64,000 nucleotides of DNA from Citrobacter sp. Cu233. GTDB taxonomy: Bacteria > Pseudomonadota > Gammaproteobacteria > Enterobacterales > Enterobacteriaceae. The notes under the pieces were generated by a model. That model saw only the letters and a program-made list of their open reading frames with translations. It had not been told where the DNA came from and ran no database searches. Below, piece by piece: positions 51,368 through 59,794 of the stretch; positions within the stretch are counted from its first letter, which is position 1; each line of letters starts with the position of its first letter. The stretch is taken from NCBI RefSeq assembly GCF_030332225.1, contig NZ_JAOWIF010000028.1:992001-1056000 (forward strand), read 5' to 3'. The position numbers and the translations under genes are program-made.

Positions 51368-52105
51368 ATGACTCAGACCGCTGTTATTCCCGACTACCTT
51401 AAACCTGCAATGGAACGCCTTGAGACTGCCCGCTCGGCGCATCTCGTCAATGCCAGCCGTATGGATGAAACCACGACGGCCATCAGCCAGGTGCAAACGC
51501 AAAAAAAGGAACTGGAGCAGGAAAACGGCAATGATTCCGGCGCATGGCGCGCCGCCTTTCGTGCCGGTGGTGCTGTCATTACCGACGAGCTGAAACAACG
51601 CCATCTGGCGCGCGTGGCACGGCGGGAACTGGCGCAGGAATGTGACAGCATGAACGAGGTACTGTCTTTTGAGCTGGACAGGCTCAAAGGAGCCTGTGAC
51701 CGCACGGCCAGAGCATACCGTCAGGCACATCACGGCGTCCTCAGTCAGTATGCAGAGCATGAACTTGATGCTGCCCTGCGTGAAAGCTGCAGTGCCCTCA
51801 TCAGAGCAATGAAACTCAACATACTGGTTCTGAATAATCCGCTTGCTAATACGACCGGGCATCAGGGATATATCGAACCGGAAAAAGTTGTAATGCAGCA
51901 GGTGAAAGCGTGGCTTGAACAGGCCGTAAAGGGCTGCAATATCCGTCTGACCGATGAACCGGTGCTGTTTAAAACAGGGCTGTCGGCTTCCACACTGCCG
52001 CATATGGAACATGACGTTGCGACCACGCCCGGTCAGCGAAAAGTCTGGCAGGAAAAAATGCGGGAACGTGAAGCTGACCTGAAAGCACGGGGGTTATTGT
52101 CATGA
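51368..52105 (+). CDS. sid: Sid capsid size-determination protein
   Basis: ATG 51368 has GAGGAG nine bases upstream and encodes 245 residues, against 244 in P4 Sid. Segments agree almost word for word with P4 Sid: ITDELKQRHLARVARRELAQ, LKGACDRTARAYRQAH, NPLANTTGHQGY, STLPHMEHDVA, and the LKARGLLS end. Sid forms an outer scaffold that makes helper P2 capsid protein assemble small capsids that fit the satellite genome. It is the first gene of the late operon sid-delta-psu and overlaps the next gene by 4 bp. Confidence 0.93.
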   Translation: MTQTAVIPDYLKPAMERLETARSAHLVNASRMDETTTAISQVQTQKKELEQENGNDSGAWRAAFRAGGAVITDELKQRHLARVARRELAQECDSMNEVLSFELDRLKGACDRTARAYRQAHHGVLSQYAEHELDAALRESCSALIRAMKLNILVLNNPLANTTGHQGYIEPEKVVMQQVKAWLEQAVKGCNIRLTDEPVLFKTGLSASTLPHMEHDVATTPGQRKVWQEKMREREADLKARGLLS

Positions 52106-52347
52106 TGCGCTGCCCTTTCTGCCGCACGGCGGCACACGTTCGCACCAGCCGCTATATGTCTGACAGCGTCAAAGAGAGTTACCTGCAGTGCCAGAATGTG
52201 CACTGCTCGGCGACATTCAAAACGCATGAGTCCATCTTTGAAGTGATACGTTCGCCGGTCGTCGATGAGAAACCCGCGCCGGTGCCGACAGCCCCCGTGG
52301 CACCCCGTCGGGTAAAAGGCTGCTACAGCTCGCCGTTCCGCCATTAA
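52102..52347 (+). CDS. Ogr/Delta-type late-gene activator (single zinc-finger unit)
   Basis: The 81-residue protein has the Ogr/Delta zinc-binding pattern MRCPFCRTAAHVRTSRYMSD and CQNVHC (C-x2-C then C-x4-C). P4 Delta is about 166 residues because it contains two such units; this one has only one plus a Pro-rich tail (APVPTAPVAPRRVKG), like P2 Ogr. It should activate the TGT-N12-ACA promoters of the satellite and the helper. Encoded between sid and psu, the normal place of delta. Confidence 0.85.
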   Translation: MMRCPFCRTAAHVRTSRYMSDSVKESYLQCQNVHCSATFKTHESIFEVIRSPVVDEKPAPVPTAPVAPRRVKGCYSSPFRH

Positions 52348-52363
52348 TCAGGAGAGACAACCC

Positions 52364-52930
52364 GTGACCACTCTGACCTTACAGCAGGCCTATGACGCCT
52401 GTCAGACGAACAAAACCGCGTGGCTGAACCGTAAAACCGAACTGGCCGCCGCAATGCAGGAATATCAGGAATTATTGCTGGATGACAATGTATCAGGCTC
52501 CCGCAGATTACCGATGCTGCGTGACCTGATTGACGTAAAAAAATGGGAAGTTAATCAGGCCGCCGGTCGCTACATCTTCTCGCACGAGGAGGTGCAGCGC
52601 ATCAGCATCCGTAACCGGCTGCATGATTTTATGCAGCAGAACGGCGCAGAGCTGGCCGCCGCACTGGCACCGGAGCTGATGGGGATTAAAAACCAGCCCG
52701 CGATGATAAAAAATCGCGCGCTTGACCGTTCAGTCGCTTACCTGAGGGAAGCTCTTTCCGTCTGGCTGACCGCTGGAAATGACATTAATTATTCTGCACA
52801 GGATAAAGATATTTTAACGGCCATCGGATACAGGCCTGACGCGCCTTCGCGGGATGATAATCGTGAAAAATTCACCCCTGCACAGAACATGATTTACACC
52901 CGTCGACGCGCCGGACTGGCCGCGCAGTAG
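52364..52930 (+). CDS. psu: Psu polarity-suppression / capsid decoration protein
   Basis: GTG 52364 follows AGGAGA and encodes 188 residues, close to P4 Psu (190). Shared segments include VNQAAGRYIFSHEEVQRISI, LAAALAPELMG, NYSAQDKDILTAIGYRPD and REKFTPAQNMI. In P4, Psu binds the transcription terminator Rho and blocks its action, and also decorates and stabilises the small capsid. Last gene of the late operon; cos lies 174 bp downstream. Confidence 0.92.
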   Translation: MTTLTLQQAYDACQTNKTAWLNRKTELAAAMQEYQELLLDDNVSGSRRLPMLRDLIDVKKWEVNQAAGRYIFSHEEVQRISIRNRLHDFMQQNGAELAAALAPELMGIKNQPAMIKNRALDRSVAYLREALSVWLTAGNDINYSAQDKDILTAIGYRPDAPSRDDNREKFTPAQNMIYTRRRAGLAAQ

Positions 52931-53103
52931 CCTGTCAAAAAATCCCCGTAAATCCCGCTATTTTTAACGAAATAAGCCATGCATCCATAAGGTGCATGGT
53001 TTTGCATGCATTTTCTCGCTCCGGCATGCCAGACCAGCGCCAGTCGTGGCGCGGCCTGAGACCATCTTTGCACCTGCATTAAAAGCGGCCCATTAAGCGG
53101 GCA

Positions 53104-53122
53104 GGCGTGGCGGGGAGAGCAT
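53104..53122. other. P2/P4-type cos site
   Basis: GGCGTGGCGGGGAGAGCAT matches the 19-nt cohesive end of P2/P4 phages (GGCG-x-GGCGGGGAAAGCA-x from memory) with one internal change. Helper terminase would cut here. The surrounding 52931-53241 holds no gene but has GCATGCA-type inverted repeats near 52977-53010, as is usual beside this cos. Confidence 0.78.
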
Positions 53123-53241
53123 TGCGCGCTGAGGCTGATAATTTAATTTCCTATAAATTTTTTGGTTTTCAGGCATTATTCGCCAGAAGGAACGTTTAGA
53201 AAAAGACCACTACAATGAATTGCAGTGGTCTTGCGGGATAT

Positions 53242-53982
53242 CTAGCGTTGCATTTCAGTTACTATGAAATTTTCCTCTGTAATAGAATTCATTATTTCAA
53301 AGTACAATTCTTCAGGTTGAATAAATGCTAGCTCTTTGCAAAGGCTGACAATGGAATCACTATAAGTGATACCCATTCGAGGATTGAAAAGTTCAAACCT
53401 CTTGATAGGTCTTTTATTCTTTGAGTAAAAGTTTAAGGTGAAATATATAAGCACCTGTCTAAGATCGTAAACACTAAACTTCCTGTCTCCTGATTTTATT
53501 TCAACAAGAACATTTGAATAGTAAATATCGCCATATGAGTTATTAATTACTCCGCATCCATCGAACTGTGGAGATACTTCAACTTGGTTTTCCATTCCAT
53601 ATCGAGAGAAAATATTTCTTGCAATTTCCCTGATGGTATTATATTCGATCATACTTAAAGGTAGTTTGAAGTTAGAACCATAAGAGAATCGCTGTAGATA
53701 TTCTTTTGTTTTTTCAAAAATACCCTGAAAATCAGCGCGATGGAATATATCTTGCGCTAAAAGAATATCCCTGTCTAATAAATCATTCTGTATTGCTGTA
53801 TATAAATTAAATGCACATTCATTGACAAAGACGTTATTTGACCTGTTAGCAGTATCATCTAGAGGGGGATAAACGTCATCTATGAGACTGCCGTTAATAA
53901 TGCGTATGAAGTTATTAGCATTTGGAAGTAATTGATTCCAAAATGAAGTGAATTTTCTAGAAAATGTTAATTCAGAAATCAT
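53242..53982 (-). CDS. RecB/Cas4-like PD-(D/E)XK nuclease, partner of the reverse transcriptase
   Basis: The 246-residue protein starts inside the stop of the reverse transcriptase gene (ATGA overlap). Its centre has the hallmarks of RecB-family nucleases: Asp141 in SPQFDGCGVI, the E-x-K pair in NVLVEIKSGDRKFS (Glu161, Lys163), and Q-x3-Y in DLRQVLIYF (Gln176, Tyr180). An upstream Glu in TIREIARN (Glu119) may complete the metal site. The N-terminal 110 residues are helical and unassigned. No signal peptide or membrane helix. Coupling to the reverse transcriptase and the very AT-rich DNA mark a transferred two-gene cassette. A role in anti-phage defence, by processing cDNA or cutting phage DNA, is inferred. 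Confidence 0.72.
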   Translation of the reverse strand: MISELTFSRKFTSFWNQLLPNANNFIRIINGSLIDDVYPPLDDTANRSNNVFVNECAFNLYTAIQNDLLDRDILLAQDIFHRADFQGIFEKTKEYLQRFSYGSNFKLPLSMIEYNTIREIARNIFSRYGMENQVEVSPQFDGCGVINNSYGDIYYSNVLVEIKSGDRKFSVYDLRQVLIYFTLNFYSKNKRPIKRFELFNPRMGITYSDSIVSLCKELAFIQPEELYFEIMNSITEENFIVTEMQR

Positions 53983-55607
53983 AGCGCATCCTCAAGATTT
54001 CTTGCGGTATGTCTTTGACTTGCCCAATCCCTATAAATCATCTCTATAAAGTTGAATGATTTCTTATTATGCTCTCTCCAGTGCCTTCCTTCATCACCCA
54101 AGATATAACTTGAAACAATCAATAGTCTTCTCTGTAACGGATGCATTGCAGAAAAGTTTTTTTTGATGTCAGAAAGCCATGCGTAAGAATTAATCTTTGC
54201 CATTGACTGAGTAACTATGTTTTTGACTAAGATGCTTTCTGGATTCTTATTGTATATATCACTAAGAATTAGAGTGGATTTTTCTGAATTTTCTTTTGAG
54301 AGCATTCGGGCTACATAGGCTAAGTTAAGCTCAGTACTCAAAATATATGAATCTTCTTTAATTAGTGCAGTTATCTTATCAAGAATTATATCTTTGGTTT
54401 CTGTGCTTAACTTTTGCCAGTTGGAATTAGCCACTTGAATTATTGTTGTAAATATTGGATACAACTCATGCAAGTTATTGAACATTACTTTGAAAGCACT
54501 GCTTATTATTTCGTCTGATGTTGCTGAGAATGCCTTTATCAAATGCTTGCTAAAAGATTGATTGATTTTTGATTTTTGTAATTCGCTACTCAACATTGCT
54601 AACAAGTCAAAATCTTTTAAGGATTCCTTTATCTCTTCATATTCTTCTATTGCGTTCGCTGAATAAGGATCAAACCTTATAGGCAGACTCATAAATTTAG
54701 CCTTCATAGGAGATTCTTCATCTTCATCATTACCATGCAATTTAGCTTTAGTAACTGAAAGAAACTCTTCTTTAGTAACAATATTGGTTTTTTGTTTCTG
54801 TAAAGTCAGCCCTTCATTTTCCATCAATTTTTTACTAAGCAAAGTTAAAACCTTATGAGCATCCTCCCTAGAGTGACAAAAGATAACAAAATCGTCGACA
54901 TAACGTTTGTAGTTAATTCCATTCATAGACAATAATTTATCAATAGAATCTAGCGCTAGTTCTGCTAATATTCTAGATGCAGGGCATCCAACTGGTACTC
55001 CATATGATTTTGTTTCACTAAATGTCTGCAATAATTTCTTAATTTTGCCAGCGTAATCTTTGTTGGGATCTATTCTGTCTAACGCATTTTCTAAACGGTG
55101 ATGATAAATACGCGGATAGAAATCTGCTATATCGCATGTAAGCACATATTTTATTTCATCATTAGAACATTCAGTGATACTGTCTTCTTGATATTTTCTC
55201 CATGAAATATCCTTATCAAAAAGAGAACCATCTGCAAGGTTTGGTTTAAAGCGATATGAATAAACCTGAGTTCTGGTAGATCTATTCCTTTCTATATCAT
55301 CTGCGATTTTTAAAACCAAACCAAGAAAGAAAGCATTCCAAAATGGGTCTATTTGACTTGCCCACCTGTAACCATAATAACCGATACTCGAAAAACTATT
55401 AATTATGTTTGGTGGAATCTCGATCCGTTTATTTTCAAAGTCATCAAATGTTTGCATTAATGCAGTTTTTACTTTCTCCTTATCATCTTCAAACAACCGA
55501 CTTTCGAATGGATAAGGGAAAATATCTGTATCACCGTGTTTAATGATATTTTCCAACGCAAGCTCAAAACAATTTTCTAATTTGTTACTATCAAACTCGT
55601 TACTCAT
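53979..55607 (-). CDS. Abi/UG-type reverse transcriptase (putative defence RT)
   Basis: The 542-residue protein has complete RT motifs: motif A VLTCDIADFYPRIYHHRLEN (Asp159), motif B GVPVGCPASRILAELAL (about 203-219), motif C INYKRYVDDFVIF (YVDD at 236-239), and motif D GLTLQKQKTNI. The N-terminus (GDTDIFPYPFESRLF) and the helical, repeat-like C-terminal half (about 300-542) are features of Abi and unknown-group RTs used in phage defence, not of group II introns. No maturase domain is seen. A strong AAGGAG site for its ATG lies inside the 3' end of int, with which it overlaps by 8 bp. Which UG class it belongs to cannot be told by eye. Confidence 0.85.
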   Translation of the reverse strand: MSNEFDSNKLENCFELALENIIKHGDTDIFPYPFESRLFEDDKEKVKTALMQTFDDFENKRIEIPPNIINSFSSIGYYGYRWASQIDPFWNAFFLGLVLKIADDIERNRSTRTQVYSYRFKPNLADGSLFDKDISWRKYQEDSITECSNDEIKYVLTCDIADFYPRIYHHRLENALDRIDPNKDYAGKIKKLLQTFSETKSYGVPVGCPASRILAELALDSIDKLLSMNGINYKRYVDDFVIFCHSREDAHKVLTLLSKKLMENEGLTLQKQKTNIVTKEEFLSVTKAKLHGNDEDEESPMKAKFMSLPIRFDPYSANAIEEYEEIKESLKDFDLLAMLSSELQKSKINQSFSKHLIKAFSATSDEIISSAFKVMFNNLHELYPIFTTIIQVANSNWQKLSTETKDIILDKITALIKEDSYILSTELNLAYVARMLSKENSEKSTLILSDIYNKNPESILVKNIVTQSMAKINSYAWLSDIKKNFSAMHPLQRRLLIVSSYILGDEGRHWREHNKKSFNFIEMIYRDWASQRHTARNLEDAL

Positions 55608-56784
55608 TCACAATCTCCTTATTTAAAATATAACTTGAATACCACTGCATCATATCTCGGCGCTTATCAATATATTGAGCATGATTATACGTACCTCTAA
55701 TATTATTCTTATCTATATGCGCAAGTTGTATTTCTATCCAAGCTGAATCATATCCTTTTTCATGGAGGATAGTAGATAAGGAATGTCGAAATCCATGACC
55801 AGTGACTTTACCGCCATAACCAATGCGTTTGATTACCTGATTTATGCTTGCTTCACTCATCGGCTTGTTCGGATCGTTCCGCCCCGGAAATGCATAACGA
55901 TAATTCCCTGTCATCATTTTGAGTTCATTAAGTAAATCTAACGCTTGAGACGACAGTGGCACAAGGTGTGCCCTACGCATTTTCATCCTTTCTGCTGGAA
56001 TTTCCCAAATAGCGTTATCCAGATCAAATTCCGACCATAATGCAGCCCGTAATTCGATGGTTCTTACACCCGTAATCATCAGTAACTTCGTAGCAATCTG
56101 GACAAGCCGACTACCTGTGTAACTGTCTAAAGCACACAGAAAATCAGGTATCTCATCAGCCTTTAAGAACGGGAAATGATTGGATTGATGTACTTCAAGA
56201 GCACTGGAGAGATCCGCTGCAGGATTAAATTCAGCCCTTCCTGTAGCAATGGCATAGCGGAAAACTTCTGAGCATCGCTGCCGAACTTTGCGCATTTTTT
56301 CTAATGCACCGCGCTTTTCGATTTTACGCAGCACATTAAGCAGTTCTAGCGGTTTAATTTCGCCGACAGGTCTCGTACCCACATAAGGAAAAATATCGTT
56401 CTGAAACGCTTCCATGATATCTGACGCATATCCTACCGACCATTTGGCGGACTTCATCTGATGCCACTCTGTGGCTATCTTTTCAAACGCGCTTTCGGAT
56501 TCCGTTTGCAAAGCAATCTTCTGCTCTTTTCTAACCTCACTCGGATTCTTTCCTTCGGCTACCAGTTTTCGAGCATCGTCGCGACGAGAACGCGCATCGG
56601 CAAGTGTGATCGTCGGGTACACACCCAGCGAGATCATTTTTGGTTTACCGGCAAAACGATAGCGGAACCGCCAGCTCTTGCTTCCATTAGGTTCTATAAG
56701 CAAAGACAGCCCTTGCCCATCTCCAAGTGTATAGGCTTTAGCTTCAGGCTTAGCGCGGCGAATCTGCATATCGTTTAAAGGCAT
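55600..56784 (-). CDS. int: P4-type tyrosine integrase
   Basis: ATG 56784 (MPLNDMQIRRAKPEAKAYTL) gives 394 residues; the frame reaches 56835 through arm-type sites, and those residues are not typical. Domains are the P4-int N-terminal DUF4102-like part (LIEPNGSKSWRFRYRFAGKP, LGVYPTITLADARSRRDDAR), a core-binding domain, and the catalytic domain with TGVRTIELR (Arg), HGFRH (His-x-x-Arg) and GTYNHA (nucleophile Tyr). It recombines attP with the 3' end of thrW 163 bp upstream. CTATACACA sites overlap its start, suggesting self-repression. The RT start lies within its last codons. Confidence 0.93.
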   Translation of the reverse strand: MPLNDMQIRRAKPEAKAYTLGDGQGLSLLIEPNGSKSWRFRYRFAGKPKMISLGVYPTITLADARSRRDDARKLVAEGKNPSEVRKEQKIALQTESESAFEKIATEWHQMKSAKWSVGYASDIMEAFQNDIFPYVGTRPVGEIKPLELLNVLRKIEKRGALEKMRKVRQRCSEVFRYAIATGRAEFNPAADLSSALEVHQSNHFPFLKADEIPDFLCALDSYTGSRLVQIATKLLMITGVRTIELRAALWSEFDLDNAIWEIPAERMKMRRAHLVPLSSQALDLLNELKMMTGNYRYAFPGRNDPNKPMSEASINQVIKRIGYGGKVTGHGFRHSLSTILHEKGYDSAWIEIQLAHIDKNNIRGTYNHAQYIDKRRDMMQWYSSYILNKEIVNE

Positions 56785-56837
56785 GTGTATAGGAATCCAG
56801 ACCGAACAGGAACATATACACAATCCTATACACATTC
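56783..56837. promoter_or_regulatory. Integrase arm-type sites, int end
   Basis: CTATACACA at 56826-56834, ATATACACA at 56814-56822, and the complement TGTGTATAG at 56784-56792, overlapping the int start. Same sequence as at 46898-46920 near the other end. Confidence 0.6.
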
Positions 56838-56945
56838 AGTACCGGATTCTACTGGATGGTTACGGACTACTATGGACTCAAAATAAGAAAAAACGTTATA
56901 AATCAGTAGATTTACGGACTAATACGGACGTTTGAGGAAGTTGAG

Positions 56946-56963
56946 ATGGTGCCGATAATAGGA
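56946..56963. repeat. Attachment-site core within the tRNA 3' end
   Basis: ATGGTGCCGATAATAGGA covers the 3' acceptor arm and CCA of the tRNA-Thr gene, so the tRNA remains whole after integration. The partner copy at 46821 lacks one C. Confidence 0.85.
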
Positions 56964-57022
56964 GTCGAACCTACGACCTTCGCATTACGAATGCGCTGCT
57001 CTACCAACTGAGCTATATCGGC
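56947..57022 (-). tRNA. thrW: tRNA-Thr(CGT)
   Basis: On the minus strand, a 76-nt cloverleaf starts GCCGATATAGCTCAGTTGGT. The anticodon arm is CGCATTCGTAATGCG with anticodon CGT (reads ACG, Thr), the T arm holds GGTTCGACTCC, and the acceptor ends with encoded CCA. It lies downstream of proA as in E. coli, where thrW is also an integration site (CP4-6). Confidence 0.96.
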
Positions 57023-57136
57023 CCTGAAAAGGACATGTCCATGAATGTGAACACGGGGTAGAAGGTTAAAACTAACCGGGCGATGCGTCAATGGCCTTGC
57101 GAATCAAACGCCTATTTTTGCATCACCCAGTTTCAA

Positions 57137-58390
57137 TTACGCACGAATCGTGTCGTCACCAAAGCCAATCCACTTGTAAGTGGTCAGTGCTTCCAGCCCC
57201 ATTGGGCCACGCGCGTGTAATTTTTGCGTACTCACGGCGACTTCCGCACCGAGACCAAACTGACCGCCATCGGTAAAACGGGTGGAAGCGTTAACGTATA
57301 CGGCTGAAGAGTCCACTTCATTCACAAAACGATCGGCGTTGCGCAGCGTACGCGTCAGAATCGCATCAGAATGCTGAGTACCATGCTCACGAATATGGGC
57401 AATGGCGTCATCCAGATCGGCGACAATCTTCACGTTCAGATCCAGCGATAAAAACTCATCGTCATACTGTTCCGCTTTTACCGCCACGACGTTTGCCGGT
57501 CCGGCCTGCAACGCGGCCAGTGCGGCATCATCGGCATGAAGCGTCACACCGCTTTCTGCCATTTGCTGGCTTAGTGCAGGCAGAAAACGCGCAGCGATAT
57601 CCTGATGCACCAGCAGGGTTTCTACAGTGTTACACGTGCTCGGACGCTGGGTTTTGGCGTTGACGATAATCTTCAGCGCCGGGGCGATCTCAGCCGTATC
57701 ATCTACATAGATATGACATACACCAATACCACCGGTGATAACCGGGATAGTCGACTGTTCACGACACAGCTTGTGCAGCCCTGCGCCACCACGAGGGATC
57801 AGCATATCGATGTACTTATCCATCCGCAGCATTTCAGTGACCAGCGCGCGATCCGGGTTATCAATCGACTGCACCGCAGCAGCCGGTAAGCCACAGGCTT
57901 GCAGCGCATGCTGGATCACGGCAACAGTGGCGGCGTTAGTCCGATACGTCTCTTTCCCACCGCGCAAAATTGCCGCATTGCCCGTTTTCAGGCACAACGA
58001 AGCCACATCAACGGTGACGTTAGGACGCGCTTCATAAATCACGCCAATCACGCCCAGCGGCACGCGGCGACGCTCCAGACGCAGACCACTATCCAGCAGA
58101 CCGCCGTCAATCACCTGCCCTACCGGGTCGGCGAGATTACACACCTGACGCACGTCGTCTGCGATGGCTTTCAGGCGTGCCGGGGTCAGTGCGAGGCGAT
58201 CAAGCATCGCTTCGCTCAGGCCATTTTCACGCGCCTGTTCAACATCCTGTGCGTTCGCGCTGAGGATGCTTTCCGTTTGCGCTTCCAGCTCATCAGCAAT
58301 GGTTTCCAGCACGCGGTTTTTTTCGCGGCTGGAGAGTAGCGCCAGCTTATATGACGCAGCTTTGGCAGCAATGCCCATTTGTTCCAGCAT
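57137..58390 (-). CDS. proA: Gamma-glutamyl phosphate reductase
   Basis: The 417-residue enzyme is the length of E. coli ProA and nearly identical ([40 protein letters not shown]). The nucleophilic Cys lies in [13 protein letters not shown]. It reduces gamma-glutamyl phosphate with NADPH to glutamate semialdehyde, the second step of proline synthesis. Encoded 11 bp after proB in one operon. Cytoplasmic; intact. Confidence 0.97.
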   Translation of the reverse strand: MLEQMGIAAKAASYKLALLSSREKNRVLETIADELEAQTESILSANAQDVEQARENGLSEAMLDRLALTPARLKAIADDVRQVCNLADPVGQVIDGGLLDSGLRLERRRVPLGVIGVIYEARPNVTVDVASLCLKTGNAAILRGGKETYRTNAATVAVIQHALQACGLPAAAVQSIDNPDRALVTEMLRMDKYIDMLIPRGGAGLHKLCREQSTIPVITGGIGVCHIYVDDTAEIAPALKIIVNAKTQRPSTCNTVETLLVHQDIAARFLPALSQQMAESGVTLHADDAALAALQAGPANVVAVKAEQYDDEFLSLDLNVKIVADLDDAIAHIREHGTQHSDAILTRTLRNADRFVNEVDSSAVYVNASTRFTDGGQFGLGAEVAVSTQKLHARGPMGLEALTTYKWIGFGDDTIRA

Positions 58391-58401
58391 ATGCCTGTTC
58401 C

Positions 58402-59505
58402 TTAACGGGTAATCATATCGTCACGATGGACAGCAACCGGGCCGTATTCATAGCCAAGAATAGTGTCAATCTGTTGTGAGTGGTGCCCGGCAATACGGCG
58501 TAGCGCATCACTATTATAGCGAGTGACGCCGTGGGCAATATCACGCCCTTCGAGGTTGCAGATGCGGATCACTTCACCACGAGAGAAGTCGCCTGTCACG
58601 CTTTTAATGCCTTTTGGCAGCAGTGAACTGCCGCGCTCAAGAATCGCCGCGGTAGCGCCTTCATCGACGGTAATCTCCCCGGCAGGCGGCGCGCCGAAAA
58701 TCCAGCGTTTACGGTTTTCCAACGGAGAAGCCTGAGCATGAAAACGTGTACCGACAGAAACACCTTCCATCACATCGCCAATGACGCCCGGCTTGCTGCC
58801 TGCGGCAATAATGGTGTCGATACCCGCGCGGCAGGCCACGTCGGCAGCCTGTAATTTTGTCCCCATACCACCGGTTCCCAGACCAGAGACGCTGTCCCCG
58901 GCAATGGCGCGCAGCGCATCATCAACACCGTGAACATCTTTGATCAGTTCAGCCTGCGGGTTAGTACGCGGATCGGCGGTGAACAGACCCTGTTGATCGG
59001 TCAACAGCAGCAGCTTATCGGCACCGGCCAGGATCGCCGCCAGCGCCGAAAGGTTGTCATTATCACCGACTTTAATTTCAGCCGTCGCCACTGCATCGTT
59101 CTCATTAATGACGGGAACAATGTTGTTATCCAGTAGTGCACGCAACGTATCGCGGGCATTAAGGAAACGTTCACGATCTTCCATATCCGCACGCGTCAGC
59201 AGCATCTGGCCGATATGAATACCGTAAATTGAGAACAGCTGTTCCCATAGTTGAATCAATCGACTCTGCCCTACCGCCGCCAACAGTTGTTTCGACGCTA
59301 TCGTCGCCGGGAGTTCAGGGTAACCAAGATGCTCGCGTCCGGCGGCAATGGCGCCCGAAGTAACGATAACAATACGATGCCCTGCGGCATGGAGCTGCGC
59401 ACACTGGCGAACCAGTTCTACGATATGGGCGCGGTTCAGGCGGCGCGATCCGCCCGTTAACACACTGGTGCCAAGTTTTACCACCAGCGTCTGGCTGTCA
59501 CTCAT
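58402..59505 (-). CDS. proB: Glutamate 5-kinase
   Basis: ATG 59505 ([20 protein letters not shown]) gives 367 residues, as in E. coli; the open frame extends 29 codons upstream but is not coding. It has the amino-acid kinase domain ([50 protein letters not shown]) and a C-terminal PUA domain (about 276-367). It phosphorylates glutamate, the first committed and proline-inhibited step of proline synthesis. Confidence 0.97.
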   Translation of the reverse strand: MSDSQTLVVKLGTSVLTGGSRRLNRAHIVELVRQCAQLHAAGHRIVIVTSGAIAAGREHLGYPELPATIASKQLLAAVGQSRLIQLWEQLFSIYGIHIGQMLLTRADMEDRERFLNARDTLRALLDNNIVPVINENDAVATAEIKVGDNDNLSALAAILAGADKLLLLTDQQGLFTADPRTNPQAELIKDVHGVDDALRAIAGDSVSGLGTGGMGTKLQAADVACRAGIDTIIAAGSKPGVIGDVMEGVSVGTRFHAQASPLENRKRWIFGAPPAGEITVDEGATAAILERGSSLLPKGIKSVTGDFSRGEVIRICNLEGRDIAHGVTRYNSDALRRIAGHHSQQIDTILGYEYGPVAVHRDDMITR

Positions 59506-59693
59506 GATTCTCTGCCATTCAAAATTGGGGAAAATGATATCAAACGAACGTTTTAGCAGGACTGGCCCCGGTTGCCAACAACCAGAGCACAAAGCATGAA
59601 ATTTTATTGCGCAGGATCAGCAAGCGTAGCGGCAGATTTTGACGCATTTATTACAGACACAAAAAAACATTCTTTTTTAAAAATATTCTTACT

Positions 59694-59711
59694 TTGTCAT
59701 AAAACGTTCAT
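59694..59711 (+). promoter_or_regulatory. Pho box upstream of phoE
   Basis: TTGTCATAAAACGTTCAT resembles the PhoB consensus (CTGTCATA-A-A-CTGTCAT) with two direct half-sites 11 bp apart, about 85 bp before the phoE ATG. It predicts phosphate-starvation induction, as in E. coli. The rest of 59506-59794 holds the divergent proB and phoE promoters. Confidence 0.75.
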
Positions 59712-59794
59712 TGCCAGACGTTAAAAACCCTCCTGTCTTTTAACGGGGATCACACCCAGTAAATATTAGCGCGTACTTTAAATCAGGAATGAAA

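Larger units (their letters stand above)
46821..56963. mobile_element. P4-like satellite integrated in thrW
   Basis: About 10.1 kb bounded by near-identical core repeats. The tRNA-side copy is ATGGTGCCGATAATAGGA at 56946-56963; the far copy is the same with one C missing, at 46821-46837. Gene order from the tRNA inward is int, cargo cassette, cos, psu, ogr/delta-like, sid, iterons, vis/alpA-like, CI/kil region, cnr, alpha, iterons, att. This is the order of satellite P4. Every replication, capsid-size and packaging function P4 is known to need from its own genome has a counterpart, so it may still be mobilised by a P2-like helper. Structural genes are absent, as expected of a satellite. Confidence 0.9.

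Noticed and set aside
51266..52012. Minus-strand frame of 248 codons opposite sid
   Set aside because: sid matches P4 Sid along its whole length; the opposite frame has no support.
53979..55607. Reverse transcriptase considered as a retron or group II intron
   Set aside because: No maturase or endonuclease domain and no intron RNA structure was seen; no msr/msd-like hairpin gene directly upstream, where int coding sequence lies instead.
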